A stretch of DNA of 64,000 nucleotides from Ensifer adhaerens (lineage in GTDB: Bacteria > Pseudomonadota > Alphaproteobacteria > Rhizobiales > Rhizobiaceae), in the NCBI RefSeq assembly GCF_001270265.1, contig NZ_LGAP01000006.1, positions 167,422-231,421 of the forward strand, written 5' to 3'. Of this stretch, positions 55,123 to 64,000 are shown piece by piece. The first letter of the stretch is position 1. Every line of letters begins with the position of its first letter. A model generated the notes under the pieces. That model had not been told where the DNA came from. It did no database searches and saw only the letters and a program-made list of their open reading frames with translations. A program made the position numbers and the translations under genes.

Positions 55123-56157
55123 TCAGGCGTGCCCGACGCCCTGGATCGCCGAGACCTGCCACTCGCCGCCAGCCTTGCGTACGAACGTCCAGAGCTCGAC
55201 GGCCTCGGTCAGATTGTCCGGATCGCCGCTGACGACGCGGCCGGTCGACCGATCGCGCATCACGTCGATGCTCTCGTAGCGCATGGCGACGGTCGCGTAG
55301 TCCGTACCGTCTTCCGACCAGGCTTCGGCGACATCACCCTGGACGAGGTGGACGTCGGTGACGTCGTTCTTGACGCCGCTGGTGGCGTTGTCGCTGAGTT
55401 CTTCGGCGAGATAGGACATGGCTTCCGGTGTCGTCAGGCGACGCAGGGTGCCGTAATCCTCGGCCGCATAGGCTGCCTGAACGTCCTTCAGCATCTTCTC
55501 GAACTGTTCGAGGTCCGGCTGGCCAACGCCGATTTCGTCGGCCGGGCCATCGGTGACGGGGGCCGATGTCGGCGCGACGGTCGGGCGCGCATTCGCTTGG
55601 CCACCGCCGATGCTCGGGATCTTGAACGACGGAGCGCCGGCCGACGGCGACTGAGCCGACGAACGCGGCGACATGCCCGATGGCGCATAGGCCGGCTGGC
55701 GGTTGCGGCCGAAGAAGCGCATCGCCAGCATGATCACACCACCGATCAGCAGCATCTGCACGATCAGGCCGAGGAAGCCGGCAGCGCCGCCGAAGCCGCC
55801 ACCCATCAGCATGCCGATCAGGCCGCCGACCATGAGGCCGCCGAGAAGCGAGCCGCCGAAGCCGCTGAAGAAGCCGGGTCGTGCATTGGGCGTGTTGGCG
55901 CCGTTGGGGCGCGTTTGGGCTGCGCCTGGATTGGTCGTCGTCGGGCCGGCGTCCTGGCGCGGCGTCATCGTGCGGTCGATCGGTGCCGCGTTTGTCGGCG
56001 CGGTGCGGGTGACGGGCGGCTGCGAAAAGGTGCGCGTGCCGCGGCTACCGAAGCCGCCGCCGGAGCGCCGGGCCTCGGCGACATCCACAACCGAGAGCGC
56101 GACGGTGAGACCGATCGCCATCATCGCCAAAGCTCGTCCAAAACGCTGCATTGCCAT
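55123..56157 (-). CDS. Exported Tim44-like domain protein
   Basis: A 344-residue protein with a signal peptide (cut near VVDVAEA-RR), a Gly/Ser/Pro-rich low-complexity region (about 30-95), two hydrophobic glycine-rich helices (about 95-145: GGSLLGGLMVGGLIGMLMGGGFGG and FLGLIVQMLLIGGVIMLAMRFFG), and a C-terminal Tim44-like domain (about 205-340: DLEQFEKMLKDVQAAYAAEDYGTLRRLTTPEAMSYLAEEL). Tim44-type domains in bacteria attach to the membrane and may chaperone inner-membrane or exported proteins. Full length and complete, with its own terminator. Confidence 0.9.
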   Translation of the reverse strand: MAMQRFGRALAMMAIGLTVALSVVDVAEARRSGGGFGSRGTRTFSQPPVTRTAPTNAAPIDRTMTPRQDAGPTTTNPGAAQTRPNGANTPNARPGFFSGFGGSLLGGLMVGGLIGMLMGGGFGGAAGFLGLIVQMLLIGGVIMLAMRFFGRNRQPAYAPSGMSPRSSAQSPSAGAPSFKIPSIGGGQANARPTVAPTSAPVTDGPADEIGVGQPDLEQFEKMLKDVQAAYAAEDYGTLRRLTTPEAMSYLAEELSDNATSGVKNDVTDVHLVQGDVAEAWSEDGTDYATVAMRYESIDVMRDRSTGRVVSGDPDNLTEAVELWTFVRKAGGEWQVSAIQGVGHA

Positions 56158-56297
56158 TCAAACCCCTTTATGTGCTTGGACCCGCGAAGGGCCTTCATGG
56201 CTGCATATAGAGGTTTCAGTCTCGGATTTTAAGGTTTCGGCGTCGCATTTTGGTCAGTTTACCGTAATCCCGGCGGCGAAACGATGTGATTCGGCGA

Positions 56298-57893
56298 TCA
56301 GCGGTTGGCCGAGAGGATCATCGCCGCCGCTTTCTCGGCGATCATGATCGTCGGCGAATTGGTGTTGCCTGAGGTGATCGTCGGCATGATCGAGGCATCG
56401 GCAACCCTCAAGCCCTGCAGCCCGCGCAATCGCAATTCAGGATCGACGACGCTTTCGGGGTCGGCGCCCATGCGGCACGTACCGACCGGATGGAAGATCG
56501 TCGTGCCGATATCACCGGCGGCGCGGCGCAGATCCTCGTCACTCTCATAGGACGGCCCCGGCTTGAACTCGGTCGGGTTGAAGCGGGCGAAGGATGGCTG
56601 GTTGACGATGCGGCGGGTCAGGCGGATGGAGCGGACCGCGACATCGCGGTCTGCCTCAGCCGTCAGATAGCGCGGGCGAATGTCGGGTGCTGCGGCGAAA
56701 TCCGGCCCCTTGAGATGCACCGAACCCCGGCTTTCCGGCCGCAGATTGCAGACGCTGGCGGTAATCGCCGGGAAGGGATGGACCGGCTCGCCGAACTTTT
56801 CGAGCGTCACGGGCTGGACGTGATACTGCAGATCCGGCGTCTCCTTCTCGGGGCCGGAACGGGTGAAGATGCCGAGCTGGCTCGGCGCCATGGCCATTGG
56901 GCCAGAGCGTCTTGCCAGATATTCGAGACCGATCGCCGCCTTGCCAAGGAGCGTGCTCGCCTTCTCGTTCAGTGTCGGCACCCCGGTGACCTTGTAGGCG
57001 AGGCGCAATTGCAGATGATCCTGCAGATTTTCGCCGACACCCGCGACCTCGTGCCGGACCTCGATACCATTGTCCCTCAGCACATCACCACGACCGATAC
57101 CGGAAAGCTCCAATATCTGCGGCGAGCCGATGGCGCCGGCAGAAAGAATGGTTTCGCGGCGACAGCGCGCACGCTTGGCTGTGCCGTCGTGCTGGAATTC
57201 GACGCCGGCGATACGACCTTCCTCAATCACCAGCCGCCGGACATGCGCCTTGGTCAGAATGGTGAGATTACGCCGGCTGCGCGCGGGTCGCAGAAACGCC
57301 TTTGCCGTGTTCCACCTGATGCCGGAGCGTTGGTTGACGTCGAAATAGCCCGACCCTTCATTGTTGCCGCGGTTGAAATCGGGCGTTTCCGGAATGCCGG
57401 CCTCGGTCGCTGCCTTCTGAAAGGCATCAAGCACCGCCCAGCGAACACGTGCCTTCTCCACCCGCCACTCGCCGCCTGCGCCATGCATGTCGTCGGCGCC
57501 GCGATAGTGGTCTTCCGACTTGCGGAAAAGCGGCAGGACGTCATCCCAGCCCCAGCCAGTGCACCCCAACTGGCGCCAATGATCGTAGTCTCGCGCCTGG
57601 CCGCGCATGTAGATCATGCCGTTGATCGACGAGCAGCCGCCGAGCACCTTGCCGCGGGGATAGCCGAGCGCGCGGCCGTTCAGACCCTCCTCAGTGGCGG
57701 TGGTGAAACACCAGTCGGTGCGGGGGTTGTTGATGCAATAGAGATAGCCGACCGGAATGTGGATCCAGTGATAATTGTCGCTGCCGCCGGCTTCGAGCAG
57801 CAGAACGCGGTGATCCGGGTTTTCGGAAAGGCGGTTGGCCAGAACGCAGCCGGCGCTACCCGCTCCGACGACAATGTAGTCGAACGTGTCCAT
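56298..57893 (-). CDS. GMC family FAD oxidoreductase, choline-dehydrogenase-like
   Basis: A 531-residue GMC oxidoreductase. The FAD-binding start is [23 protein letters not shown] signature 1 is [19 protein letters not shown] and signature 2 is [17 protein letters not shown]. The catalytic His468 in [10 protein letters not shown] and Asn510 in [16 protein letters not shown] occupy the positions of the choline-oxidase pair. BetA is the closest known function, but alcohol or other polyol substrates are possible. It starts 88 bases downstream of livM on the same strand, so it may be the last gene of the liv operon, and its substrate may be what that system imports. Confidence 0.88.
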   Translation of the reverse strand: MDTFDYIVVGAGSAGCVLANRLSENPDHRVLLLEAGGSDNYHWIHIPVGYLYCINNPRTDWCFTTATEEGLNGRALGYPRGKVLGGCSSINGMIYMRGQARDYDHWRQLGCTGWGWDDVLPLFRKSEDHYRGADDMHGAGGEWRVEKARVRWAVLDAFQKAATEAGIPETPDFNRGNNEGSGYFDVNQRSGIRWNTAKAFLRPARSRRNLTILTKAHVRRLVIEEGRIAGVEFQHDGTAKRARCRRETILSAGAIGSPQILELSGIGRGDVLRDNGIEVRHEVAGVGENLQDHLQLRLAYKVTGVPTLNEKASTLLGKAAIGLEYLARRSGPMAMAPSQLGIFTRSGPEKETPDLQYHVQPVTLEKFGEPVHPFPAITASVCNLRPESRGSVHLKGPDFAAAPDIRPRYLTAEADRDVAVRSIRLTRRIVNQPSFARFNPTEFKPGPSYESDEDLRRAAGDIGTTIFHPVGTCRMGADPESVVDPELRLRGLQGLRVADASIMPTITSGNTNSPTIMIAEKAAAMILSANR

Positions 57894-57981
57894 AGGCTTT
57901 CTCTTCTTGTCGATACCCGGTCCGGCCGAAAGCGGGACCGGGCTATGCTCTTTCTCCAGGGGATGCCCGAGAGGTAGCGGT

Positions 57982-58977
57982 CTAGTGTCGATGTTCGAAA
58001 CCGAGCTTGCGGCCGAGGCGCGAATTGTAGAACTCGCCGACGATTCCGCGCCGGAAAAGCAGCACGCAGACCATGAACACCAGGCCGGTGATGATGGTGA
58101 CCGGGAATTCGGAGGTCGCGAGGTAATTCTGCAAGGTCACGACGAGACCGGCGCCGAACAGTGGACCGATCAGCGTGCCGATGCCGCCGAGCAGCGTCAT
58201 CAGGATGACCTCGCCCGACATCTGCCAGCTGACGTCGGTCAGCGTTGCGAACTGGAACACCAGCGCCTTGACGCCGCCGGCAAGGCCGGTCAGCGCCGCC
58301 GACATGACGAAGGCGGCAAGCTTGTAGTTGCGCACGGAGTAGCCGAGCGACACGGCGCGCGTCTCGTTCTCACGGATCGATTTCAGGATCATGCCGAAGG
58401 GCGAATGAATGATCCGCCAGATGATCGCGACGCCGATGATGAAGACGCCGAGCACGAAGTAATACATGTTCGTCGACTGGCTGAGATCGATGAAGCCGAA
58501 GAGATGGCCGCGCGGCACGGACTGGATGCCGTCCTCGCCCTGGGTGAACTCGGCCTGCAGGCAGAAGAAATAGAACATCTGCGCCAGCGCCAGCGTGATC
58601 ATGGCGAAATAGATGCCCTGCCTGCGGATGGCGAGATAACCGATGATTGCGCCGAGGAACGCAGCCCCGGCGACGCCGACCAGAATGCCGAGTTCCGGCG
58701 GCAGCCCCCATTCCTTCACCGCATGCGCGGTGAAATAGGCGGCTCCGCCGAAGAAGGCCGCATGTCCGAAGGACAAGAGGCCGGTGTAACCGAGCAGCAG
58801 GTTGAAGGCGCAGGCAAACAGCGCGAAGCACAAGAGCTTCATCAGGAACACGGGGTAGAAGAACAGCGGCGCGAGCACGAGCAGGGCAAGACCCGCCGCC
58901 AGGAAGATCGTCTGCGCGACGACCGGCTTCTTTTCCCTGGGCTTATCGATATCGAGTGTCAGTGTCATATCAAACAT
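57982..58977 (-). CDS. livM: Branched-chain amino acid-type ABC permease LivM
   Basis: A 331-residue permease with about nine helices, the LivM signature ([31 protein letters not shown]), the EAA loop [33 protein letters not shown], and [20 protein letters not shown]. The start codon overlaps the livH stop by eight bases if MFDM is used; an ATG at 58968 (MTLT) is also possible. It forms the inner-membrane channel with LivH. Ligands of this transporter class range from branched-chain amino acids to amides and aromatic acids. Confidence 0.94.
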   Translation of the reverse strand: MFDMTLTLDIDKPREKKPVVAQTIFLAAGLALLVLAPLFFYPVFLMKLLCFALFACAFNLLLGYTGLLSFGHAAFFGGAAYFTAHAVKEWGLPPELGILVGVAGAAFLGAIIGYLAIRRQGIYFAMITLALAQMFYFFCLQAEFTQGEDGIQSVPRGHLFGFIDLSQSTNMYYFVLGVFIIGVAIIWRIIHSPFGMILKSIRENETRAVSLGYSVRNYKLAAFVMSAALTGLAGGVKALVFQFATLTDVSWQMSGEVILMTLLGGIGTLIGPLFGAGLVVTLQNYLATSEFPVTIITGLVFMVCVLLFRRGIVGEFYNSRLGRKLGFEHRH

Positions 58978-59857
58978 CCCGGCCGAAGAGGCCTGCTGGC
59001 CGTATCAGGAGAACGATCGCCATGATCACGAAGATCACGATGTTGGAGGCTTCGGGGTAGAAGACCTTGGTCAACCCCTCGGCGACGCCAAGCAGGTAGC
59101 CGGTGACGATCGCCCCCATGATCGAGCCCATGCCGCCGACGACCACCACGGCGAAGACGACGATGATGATGTTCGACCCCATCAGCGGCGAGACCTGGTA
59201 GATCGGCGCCGCAAGCACGCCGGCAAGGGCGGCGAGTGCTGCTCCCAAGGCATAGGTCAGCGTCAGCAGGAACGGCACGTTGATGCCGAAGGACTGGACG
59301 AGGATCGGATTTTCGGTGGCGGCGCGCAGATAGGAGCCGAGCTTGGTCTTTTCGATGATCAGCCAGGTGCCGATGCAGACGACGAGAGAGAAGGCGATCA
59401 CCCAGCCGCGATAGACCGGCAGGAACATAAAGCCGAGATTGGTGCCGCCGGCAAGCGCTGCCGGCGTGGCATAGGGCTGGCCGGATGCGCCGTAGAGATA
59501 GCGGAACGTGCCTTCGATCGTCAGCGCCAGGCCGAAGGTGAAGAGCAGGCCGTAGAGCGGATCGAGCGAATAGAGCCGCCGCAACATCGTGCGCTCGATG
59601 GCGGCGCCGACAAGCCCGACGGCAAGCGGCGCGACGATCAGCGCCGACCAGTAGCCGATGCCGAAATAGGACAGCAGCATCCAGGCGAAGAAGGCGCCGA
59701 GCATGTATTGCGCGCCGTGGGCGAAGTTGATGACGCGCAGCAGGCCGAAGATGATCGCAAGACCGAGGCTCAAGAGGGCATAGAACGAGCCGTTGATCAG
59801 GCCGATCAGCAGTTGCCCGAGGAAGGCTTGCAGCGGAATTCCAAAAATCATGGTCAT
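58970..59857 (-). CDS. livH: Branched-chain amino acid-type ABC permease LivH
   Basis: A 295-residue permease starting MTMIFGIPLQAFLGQLLIGLINGSFYALLSLGLAIIFGLLRVINFAHG, an unmistakable LivH N-terminus. The EAA-type loop is ENPILVQSFGINVPFLLTLTYALGAALAALAGVL, and VGGMGSIMGAIVTGYLLGV follows. It lies three bases after the livF stop, and its stop overlaps livM. It partners LivM in the membrane. Confidence 0.95.
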   Translation of the reverse strand: MTMIFGIPLQAFLGQLLIGLINGSFYALLSLGLAIIFGLLRVINFAHGAQYMLGAFFAWMLLSYFGIGYWSALIVAPLAVGLVGAAIERTMLRRLYSLDPLYGLLFTFGLALTIEGTFRYLYGASGQPYATPAALAGGTNLGFMFLPVYRGWVIAFSLVVCIGTWLIIEKTKLGSYLRAATENPILVQSFGINVPFLLTLTYALGAALAALAGVLAAPIYQVSPLMGSNIIIVVFAVVVVGGMGSIMGAIVTGYLLGVAEGLTKVFYPEASNIVIFVIMAIVLLIRPAGLFGRDV

Positions 59858-59860
59858 GGC

Positions 59861-60562
<702 letters not shown>

Positions 60563-60563
60563 C

Positions 60564-61364
60564 TCAGGCCTCCTCGGTGCCCATGTAGGCGGTGCGCACC
60601 CGCGGATCGGCCGACACTTTTGCATAGTCGCCCTCGGCGAGGATCTCTCCACGCTGCAGCACGGTGACGTGATGGCAAAGCGTCGAGACGACGGAGAGAT
60701 TGTGCTCGACCATCAGCACGGCGCGCTCGCGTGCCACCTCGCGGATGATCTCCGCGACCATGCCGACATCCTCGTGGCCCATGCCAGCCATCGGCTCATC
60801 GAGCAGCAGGACCTTCGGGTCGAGCGCCAGCGTCGTGGCGATCTCCAGCACCCGCTTGCGACCGTAGGAAAGGTCGGCGGCAATCGCGTTACGCTCCTTG
60901 TCGAGGCCGACGGAGCGGATCAGCTGATCGGCCTTGGCCGTCAGCCCGTCGAGGGCCGCCATCGGCTTCCAGAACTGGGTCGCAAGGCCATTCGGCCGTT
61001 GCAGCGCCACGCGCACATTGTCGAGCACGCTCATGTGCGGAAATACCGCCGAGATCTGGAACGAGCGCACCAGGCCCATGCGCGCCACCTTGTCGGGCGC
61101 CATGCGGGTGATGTCTTCGCCCAGCAGCGTGATCGTGCCGTCGGTCGGCTGCAGGAACTTGGTCAGCAGGTTGAAGACCGTCGTCTTGCCGGCGCCGTTC
61201 GGGCCGATCAGCGCATGCACGCGGGCATGGTGGACGTCGAGATTGACGTTGTTGACGGCGGTGAAGCCGCCGAAATCGCGACGGAGACCGCGGGCGGACA
61301 AAACCACCCGCGGCGCTCCATTCTGTTCTGACAAGGCAGCGGTCATCGCGATCCGACCGCTCAC
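60564..61364 (-). CDS. livG: Branched-chain amino acid-type ABC ATPase LivG
   Basis: A 266-residue ABC ATPase. Walker A is GPNGAGKTT. The signature is LSYGRKRVLEIATTLA, with the usual LSGGQ replaced by LSYGR (seen in some LivG proteins). Walker B is VLLLDEPMAGM. A GTG at 61364 overlaps the binding-protein stop as GTGA, which suggests translational coupling; an ATG at 61346 is the alternative. The LivG-type MGHED insertion is visible after Walker B. Confidence 0.94.
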   Translation of the reverse strand: MSGRIAMTAALSEQNGAPRVVLSARGLRRDFGGFTAVNNVNLDVHHARVHALIGPNGAGKTTVFNLLTKFLQPTDGTITLLGEDITRMAPDKVARMGLVRSFQISAVFPHMSVLDNVRVALQRPNGLATQFWKPMAALDGLTAKADQLIRSVGLDKERNAIAADLSYGRKRVLEIATTLALDPKVLLLDEPMAGMGHEDVGMVAEIIREVARERAVLMVEHNLSVVSTLCHHVTVLQRGEILAEGDYAKVSADPRVRTAYMGTEEA

Positions 61365-62566
61365 GATTTTACGAGTTCGCAGCCGCTCTTGGCCGGGTCG
61401 ATGAAGGCTTCGGCACCCGGAATGGTGGCGAGCACCTTGAAATAGTCCCAGGGCTCCTTGCTTTCGTCCGGCTTCTTCACTTCCAGCAGATACATGTCGT
61501 GGACCATGCGGCCGTTCTCGGCGACCTTGCCGTTTTCGGCAAAGATGTCGTTGACGGGCAGCGCATGCAGTTCCTTGGCGACGGCGTCGCCGTCATCGCT
61601 GCCGGCCTTTTCGATCGCCTTCAGATAGGAAAGCACGGCGGAGTAGGTGCCGGCGTGAACCATGTTCGGCATCTTGCCGGTGCGCTCCATGAAGCGCTTG
61701 CCGAACTTTGCCGTTTCCTCGTTGCGGTTCCAGTAGAAGCCTTCGGTCAGCGTCAGCCCCTGTGCCGCTTCGAGGCCGAGGCCGTGGACTTCCGCGAGCG
61801 TGAACAGCAGCGCCGCCAGACGTTGGCCGCCCTGGACGATGCCGAATTCGGCTGCCTGCTTGATGGCGTTGGAAGTATCGAGGCCGGCATTGGCAAGGCC
61901 GATGACCTTGGCCCCCGAAGACTGCGCCTGCAGCAGGAAGGACGAGAAGTCGGTGGTCGCCAGCGGATGGCGGACGGAGCCGACGACGGTACCGCCGTTT
62001 TCCTTGACGTAGTTGCCGGTGTTTTCCTCGAGCGAGTAGCCGAAGGCGTAGTCGGCGGTCAGGAAGAACCAGCTGTCGCCGCCCTGCTTGACGAGCGCGC
62101 CGCCGGTGCCGACAGCAAGTGCATGCGTGTCATAGGCCCAGTGGAAACCATAGGGCGAGCACTGCTTGCCGGTCAGTTCGGTGGTGGCAGCGCCGGTATT
62201 GATGGTGATCTTCTTCTTTTCCTTCGACAGCGCCTGGACGGCGAGGCCGACCGAGGAGCTCGTCAGCTCCATGATGCTGTCGACCTGCTCGGTGTCGTAC
62301 CACTGACGGGCGATGTTGGAGGCGATGTCGGCCTTGTTCTGGTGGTCGGCGGTGATCACTTCCACCGGAACGCCCAGAACCTTGCCGCCGAAGTCCTCGA
62401 CCGCCATCAGCGCGGCTTCATAGGAGGACTTGCCGCCGAAATCGGCGTAGACGCCGGACTGGTCGTTGAGAATGCCGATCTTGACCCTGCCGTCGGATGC
62501 GTCGGCGAGTGCCGCGGTGCTGCTGGCAAGCATCATTGCGAATGCGGTGAGCAGTTTCTTCGTCAT
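61361..62566 (-). CDS. ABC importer periplasmic binding protein (Peripla_BP_6, Liv-type)
   Basis: A 401-residue binding protein with signal peptide MTKKLLTAFAMMLASSTAALADA. The fold is recognised from VKIGILNDQSGVYADFGGKSSYEAALMAVEDFGGKVLGVPVEVI, DHQNKADIASNIARQW and WFFLTADYAFGYSLEENTGNYVKENGGTVVGSVRHPLATTDFSSFLLQAQSSGAKVIGLA. GGAGGAGGA before the ATG at 62566 fixes the start. It is the first gene of the liv operon and is divergent from a LysR gene. The ligand is not readable. The neighbouring GMC dehydrogenase hints at an alcohol, amide or choline-like compound rather than leucine. Confidence 0.93.
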   Translation of the reverse strand: MTKKLLTAFAMMLASSTAALADASDGRVKIGILNDQSGVYADFGGKSSYEAALMAVEDFGGKVLGVPVEVITADHQNKADIASNIARQWYDTEQVDSIMELTSSSVGLAVQALSKEKKKITINTGAATTELTGKQCSPYGFHWAYDTHALAVGTGGALVKQGGDSWFFLTADYAFGYSLEENTGNYVKENGGTVVGSVRHPLATTDFSSFLLQAQSSGAKVIGLANAGLDTSNAIKQAAEFGIVQGGQRLAALLFTLAEVHGLGLEAAQGLTLTEGFYWNRNEETAKFGKRFMERTGKMPNMVHAGTYSAVLSYLKAIEKAGSDDGDAVAKELHALPVNDIFAENGKVAENGRMVHDMYLLEVKKPDESKEPWDYFKVLATIPGAEAFIDPAKSGCELVKS

Positions 62567-62663
62567 CTTGTCCTCCTCCAAAGGCTTCAGGCGGGGAGTG
62601 TCTCGCGCAAAATCGCGCTCGGCTCCGGCAAGGCGCATGGCGTTGCCGGACCGTCGGTCCCGT

Positions 62664-62683
62664 TCTGTTCAAATTTGGCCAGA
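62664..62683. promoter_or_regulatory. LysR-type operator, site 1 (liv side)
   Basis: TCTGTTC-N6-GGCCAGA, an imperfect version of the perfect dyad found 107 bases to the right in front of the divergent LysR gene. The left half-site is identical over seven bases. It sits 98 bases upstream of the binding-protein start, a usual activating position for a LysR regulator. Confidence 0.5.
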
Positions 62684-62770
62684 CATGCTCCTCAGATGCT
62701 GGCTCCGACGGTACAATCCGGAAAAAATCGCTTGGACGCAAGCGGCACGGACCGTAAATTGCAAACAGGG

Positions 62771-62790
62771 TCTGTTCATTTTCGAACAGA
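62771..62790. promoter_or_regulatory. LysR-type operator, site 2 (autoregulatory)
   Basis: TCTGTTC-N6-GAACAGA is a perfect 7-bp dyad 13 bases upstream of the LysR ATG at 62804. It contains the T-N11-A spacing of LysR recognition sites, and could repress the regulator's own gene. Confidence 0.55.
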
Positions 62791-62803
62791 TGGGGGCGAT
62801 GAC

Positions 62804-63748
62804 ATGAATCCGAACTTTACCTGGGACGACTTGCAGTTCTTTCTGGCGGTGGCGCGCACCGGGCAACTGTCGACGGCCGCAAGGCGGCTGCGCACCAGTC
62901 ACGCGACGGTTTCCCGGCGCATCGACCGGCTGGAATTTGCGCTCAAGGTCAAGCTGTTCGAGCGCAATCCGCGCGGTTACGTGCTGACGGCGATCGGCCA
63001 GCGCTTCGTCGAGACGGCCGAGCGCATCGAGCGCGAGACCGAGCAGCTGCAGCTCGATATCAGCGACGGCCTGACGGCGCAGCGCGGCGTCGTGCGGCTG
63101 AGCACGCTCGAAGGTTTTGGCAACTTCTTCCTGTCGGACCGGCTGTCGAGCTTTGCCGCGACCTATCCGAACATCTCACTGGAGCTGGTGGCGATCCAGC
63201 AGATCATGTCGCTATCGCGCAAGGAGGCGGATCTGTCGGTGGCGCTGACGGCGCCAAAGGCCGGCCCCTATCATTCCGAGGTGCTGACGCCCTATACGTT
63301 GCATGTCTATGGCGCGCGCAGTTATCTTGCCAGCCACCCTCCGATCCGGAGCCGCAACGATCTCGCCGCCCATCGCTTCGTCGGTTACATCGAAGACATG
63401 ATCTTTGCGCCCGGGCTCGATTATCTCGGCGAGATCCAGCCGGGCCTGCGGGCGCATTTCCAGAGTTCCAGCATCCTCACTCAGCTGAAGGCCGTGCGGC
63501 AGGGGCTTGGCCTCTGCGTGCTACCGCATTTCATGGCGCGCGAGGAAAAGGACATCGAGATCGTGCTGCCCGACGAGATCGAACTGAAGCGGACCTATTG
63601 GATGATCTGTCACCGCGATCTGGTTGCCGTGCCGCGGGTGAGGGCGGTGCGCGAGTTTCTGACGCAGATCGTGCGGGAGAACTGGGGCTGTTTCAGCCGC
63701 GAGAGACCGTTGGTGGTCGCGCCCGTTGGCCTGGCGCCTCAGCCATAA
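62804..63748 (+). CDS. LysR family transcriptional regulator of the liv/GMC cluster
   Basis: A 314-residue LysR protein. Its winged helix-turn-helix is TWDDLQFFLAVARTGQLSTAARRLRTSHATVSRRIDRLEFALKVKLFERNPRGYVLT. The effector domain includes VRLSTLEGFGNFFLSDRL and LKAVRQGLGLCVLPHFMARE, of the kind seen in regulators that sense organic acids. The start MNPNFTWDDL follows GGGGGCGATGAC. It is divergent from the liv operon, with two matching operators in between, so it is the probable local regulator. It ends shortly before the rRNA promoter region. Confidence 0.9.
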   Translation: MNPNFTWDDLQFFLAVARTGQLSTAARRLRTSHATVSRRIDRLEFALKVKLFERNPRGYVLTAIGQRFVETAERIERETEQLQLDISDGLTAQRGVVRLSTLEGFGNFFLSDRLSSFAATYPNISLELVAIQQIMSLSRKEADLSVALTAPKAGPYHSEVLTPYTLHVYGARSYLASHPPIRSRNDLAAHRFVGYIEDMIFAPGLDYLGEIQPGLRAHFQSSSILTQLKAVRQGLGLCVLPHFMAREEKDIEIVLPDEIELKRTYWMICHRDLVAVPRVRAVREFLTQIVRENWGCFSRERPLVVAPVGLAPQP

Positions 63749-64000
63749 TCGCCCGCTGGCCAGGTCCTCGTGCGATTTCCGCGGTTCGCGCCTTTGTTTT
63801 TGCCGATTTTGGCGCTGATTTGGGCGTTGGTTTGGGATTGTTTCGCCCTGTTGATAAGTTCCGTCTGTATTTTGTGTTTATTTTCAGATGGTTGTCCGAT
63901 CTTGGTTGTTTTTTGAAATTGTCTGTTGACGTGTGTGATGGGGTGGGTCTATAAGCCCGATCACTGAACGAGGGCGGCGGCGCTGCTGGCGACGACGATC
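63749..64000 (+). promoter_or_regulatory. Probable rRNA operon promoter and leader
   Basis: TTGACG (63926-63931) and TATAAG (63950-63955) are 18 bases apart in a T/G-rich stretch. They are followed by ATCACTGAACGAGGGCGGCG, which reads like the leader of rhizobial rrn operons. No open reading frame crosses it. The 16S gene itself would begin beyond the window. Confidence 0.6.

Noticed and set aside
61499..63748. A 749-residue open frame ending in a LysR domain
   Set aside because: The LysR protein starts at 62804 with a ribosome binding site; the upstream part is antisense to the binding-protein gene.

Overview
The window is about 62-63% GC and fits the chromosome of a rhizobial alphaproteobacterium, most likely Sinorhizobium/Ensifer. 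This rests on a single-gene (C4/Shemin) 5-aminolevulinate synthase, a TTG-started rpsU of rhizobial type, RIME-like intergenic palindromes, a tamA-tamB pair, metH, a Ppk2 polyphosphate kinase and many small-molecule ABC and MFS systems. No phage, insertion sequence, CRISPR or plasmid functions were seen. The right edge looks like the promoter and leader of an rRNA operon.

Layout. 0-3 kb: tail of an Lrp/AsnC regulator, a VOC protein, an APH(3')-type phosphotransferase and a MerR regulator with its operator. 3-9.3 kb: tamB and tamA (outer-membrane assembly). 9.5-11.3 kb: an MFS exporter and a glycine-zipper lipoprotein. 11.7-15.4 kb: a form II coxSLM-type molybdenum hydroxylase operon ending in a clear terminator. 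15.6-19.7 kb: hemA behind an FNR/FixK-like box, a RIME element, dxr, a META-MliC fusion lipocalin-like protein and a 53-residue membrane protein. 19.8-29.5 kb: an oligopeptide-type ABC importer (substrate-binding protein, two permeases, double ATPase) interleaved with a COG3964 amidohydrolase, RidA, a SelA-like PLP enzyme and an IclR regulator. This is the most coherent candidate for a little-described catabolic system.

30-44.5 kb: GNAT acetyltransferase beside a BA14K-like remnant, tRNA-Arg(CCU), a sugar cluster (ROK kinase, UPF0303, AGE-type epimerase/isomerase), metH behind a perfect 20-bp palindrome, a cold-shock/rpsU cluster with two unknown small proteins, a DUF1254 pair, and a class III adenylate cyclase with TolB-like/TPR domains. 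44.6-56 kb: a YHS/ankyrin pair, a racemase-fold/MFS operon with repeated RpiR operators, ppk2, a plant-BADH-like aldehyde dehydrogenase, an MFS transporter, a YdcZ/LysR divergent pair and a Tim44-domain protein. 56.3-63.7 kb: a GMC oxidoreductase (choline-dehydrogenase-like) next to a complete liv-type branched-chain ABC importer, with a divergent LysR whose two matching operators lie in the shared promoter region. A dispersed repeat of about 100 bp occurs three times (39.3, 44.5 and 54.9 kb), at gene 3' ends.

Functions come from reading translated motifs by eye. No database search was run, so names of uncharacterised families and all operator assignments are inference.
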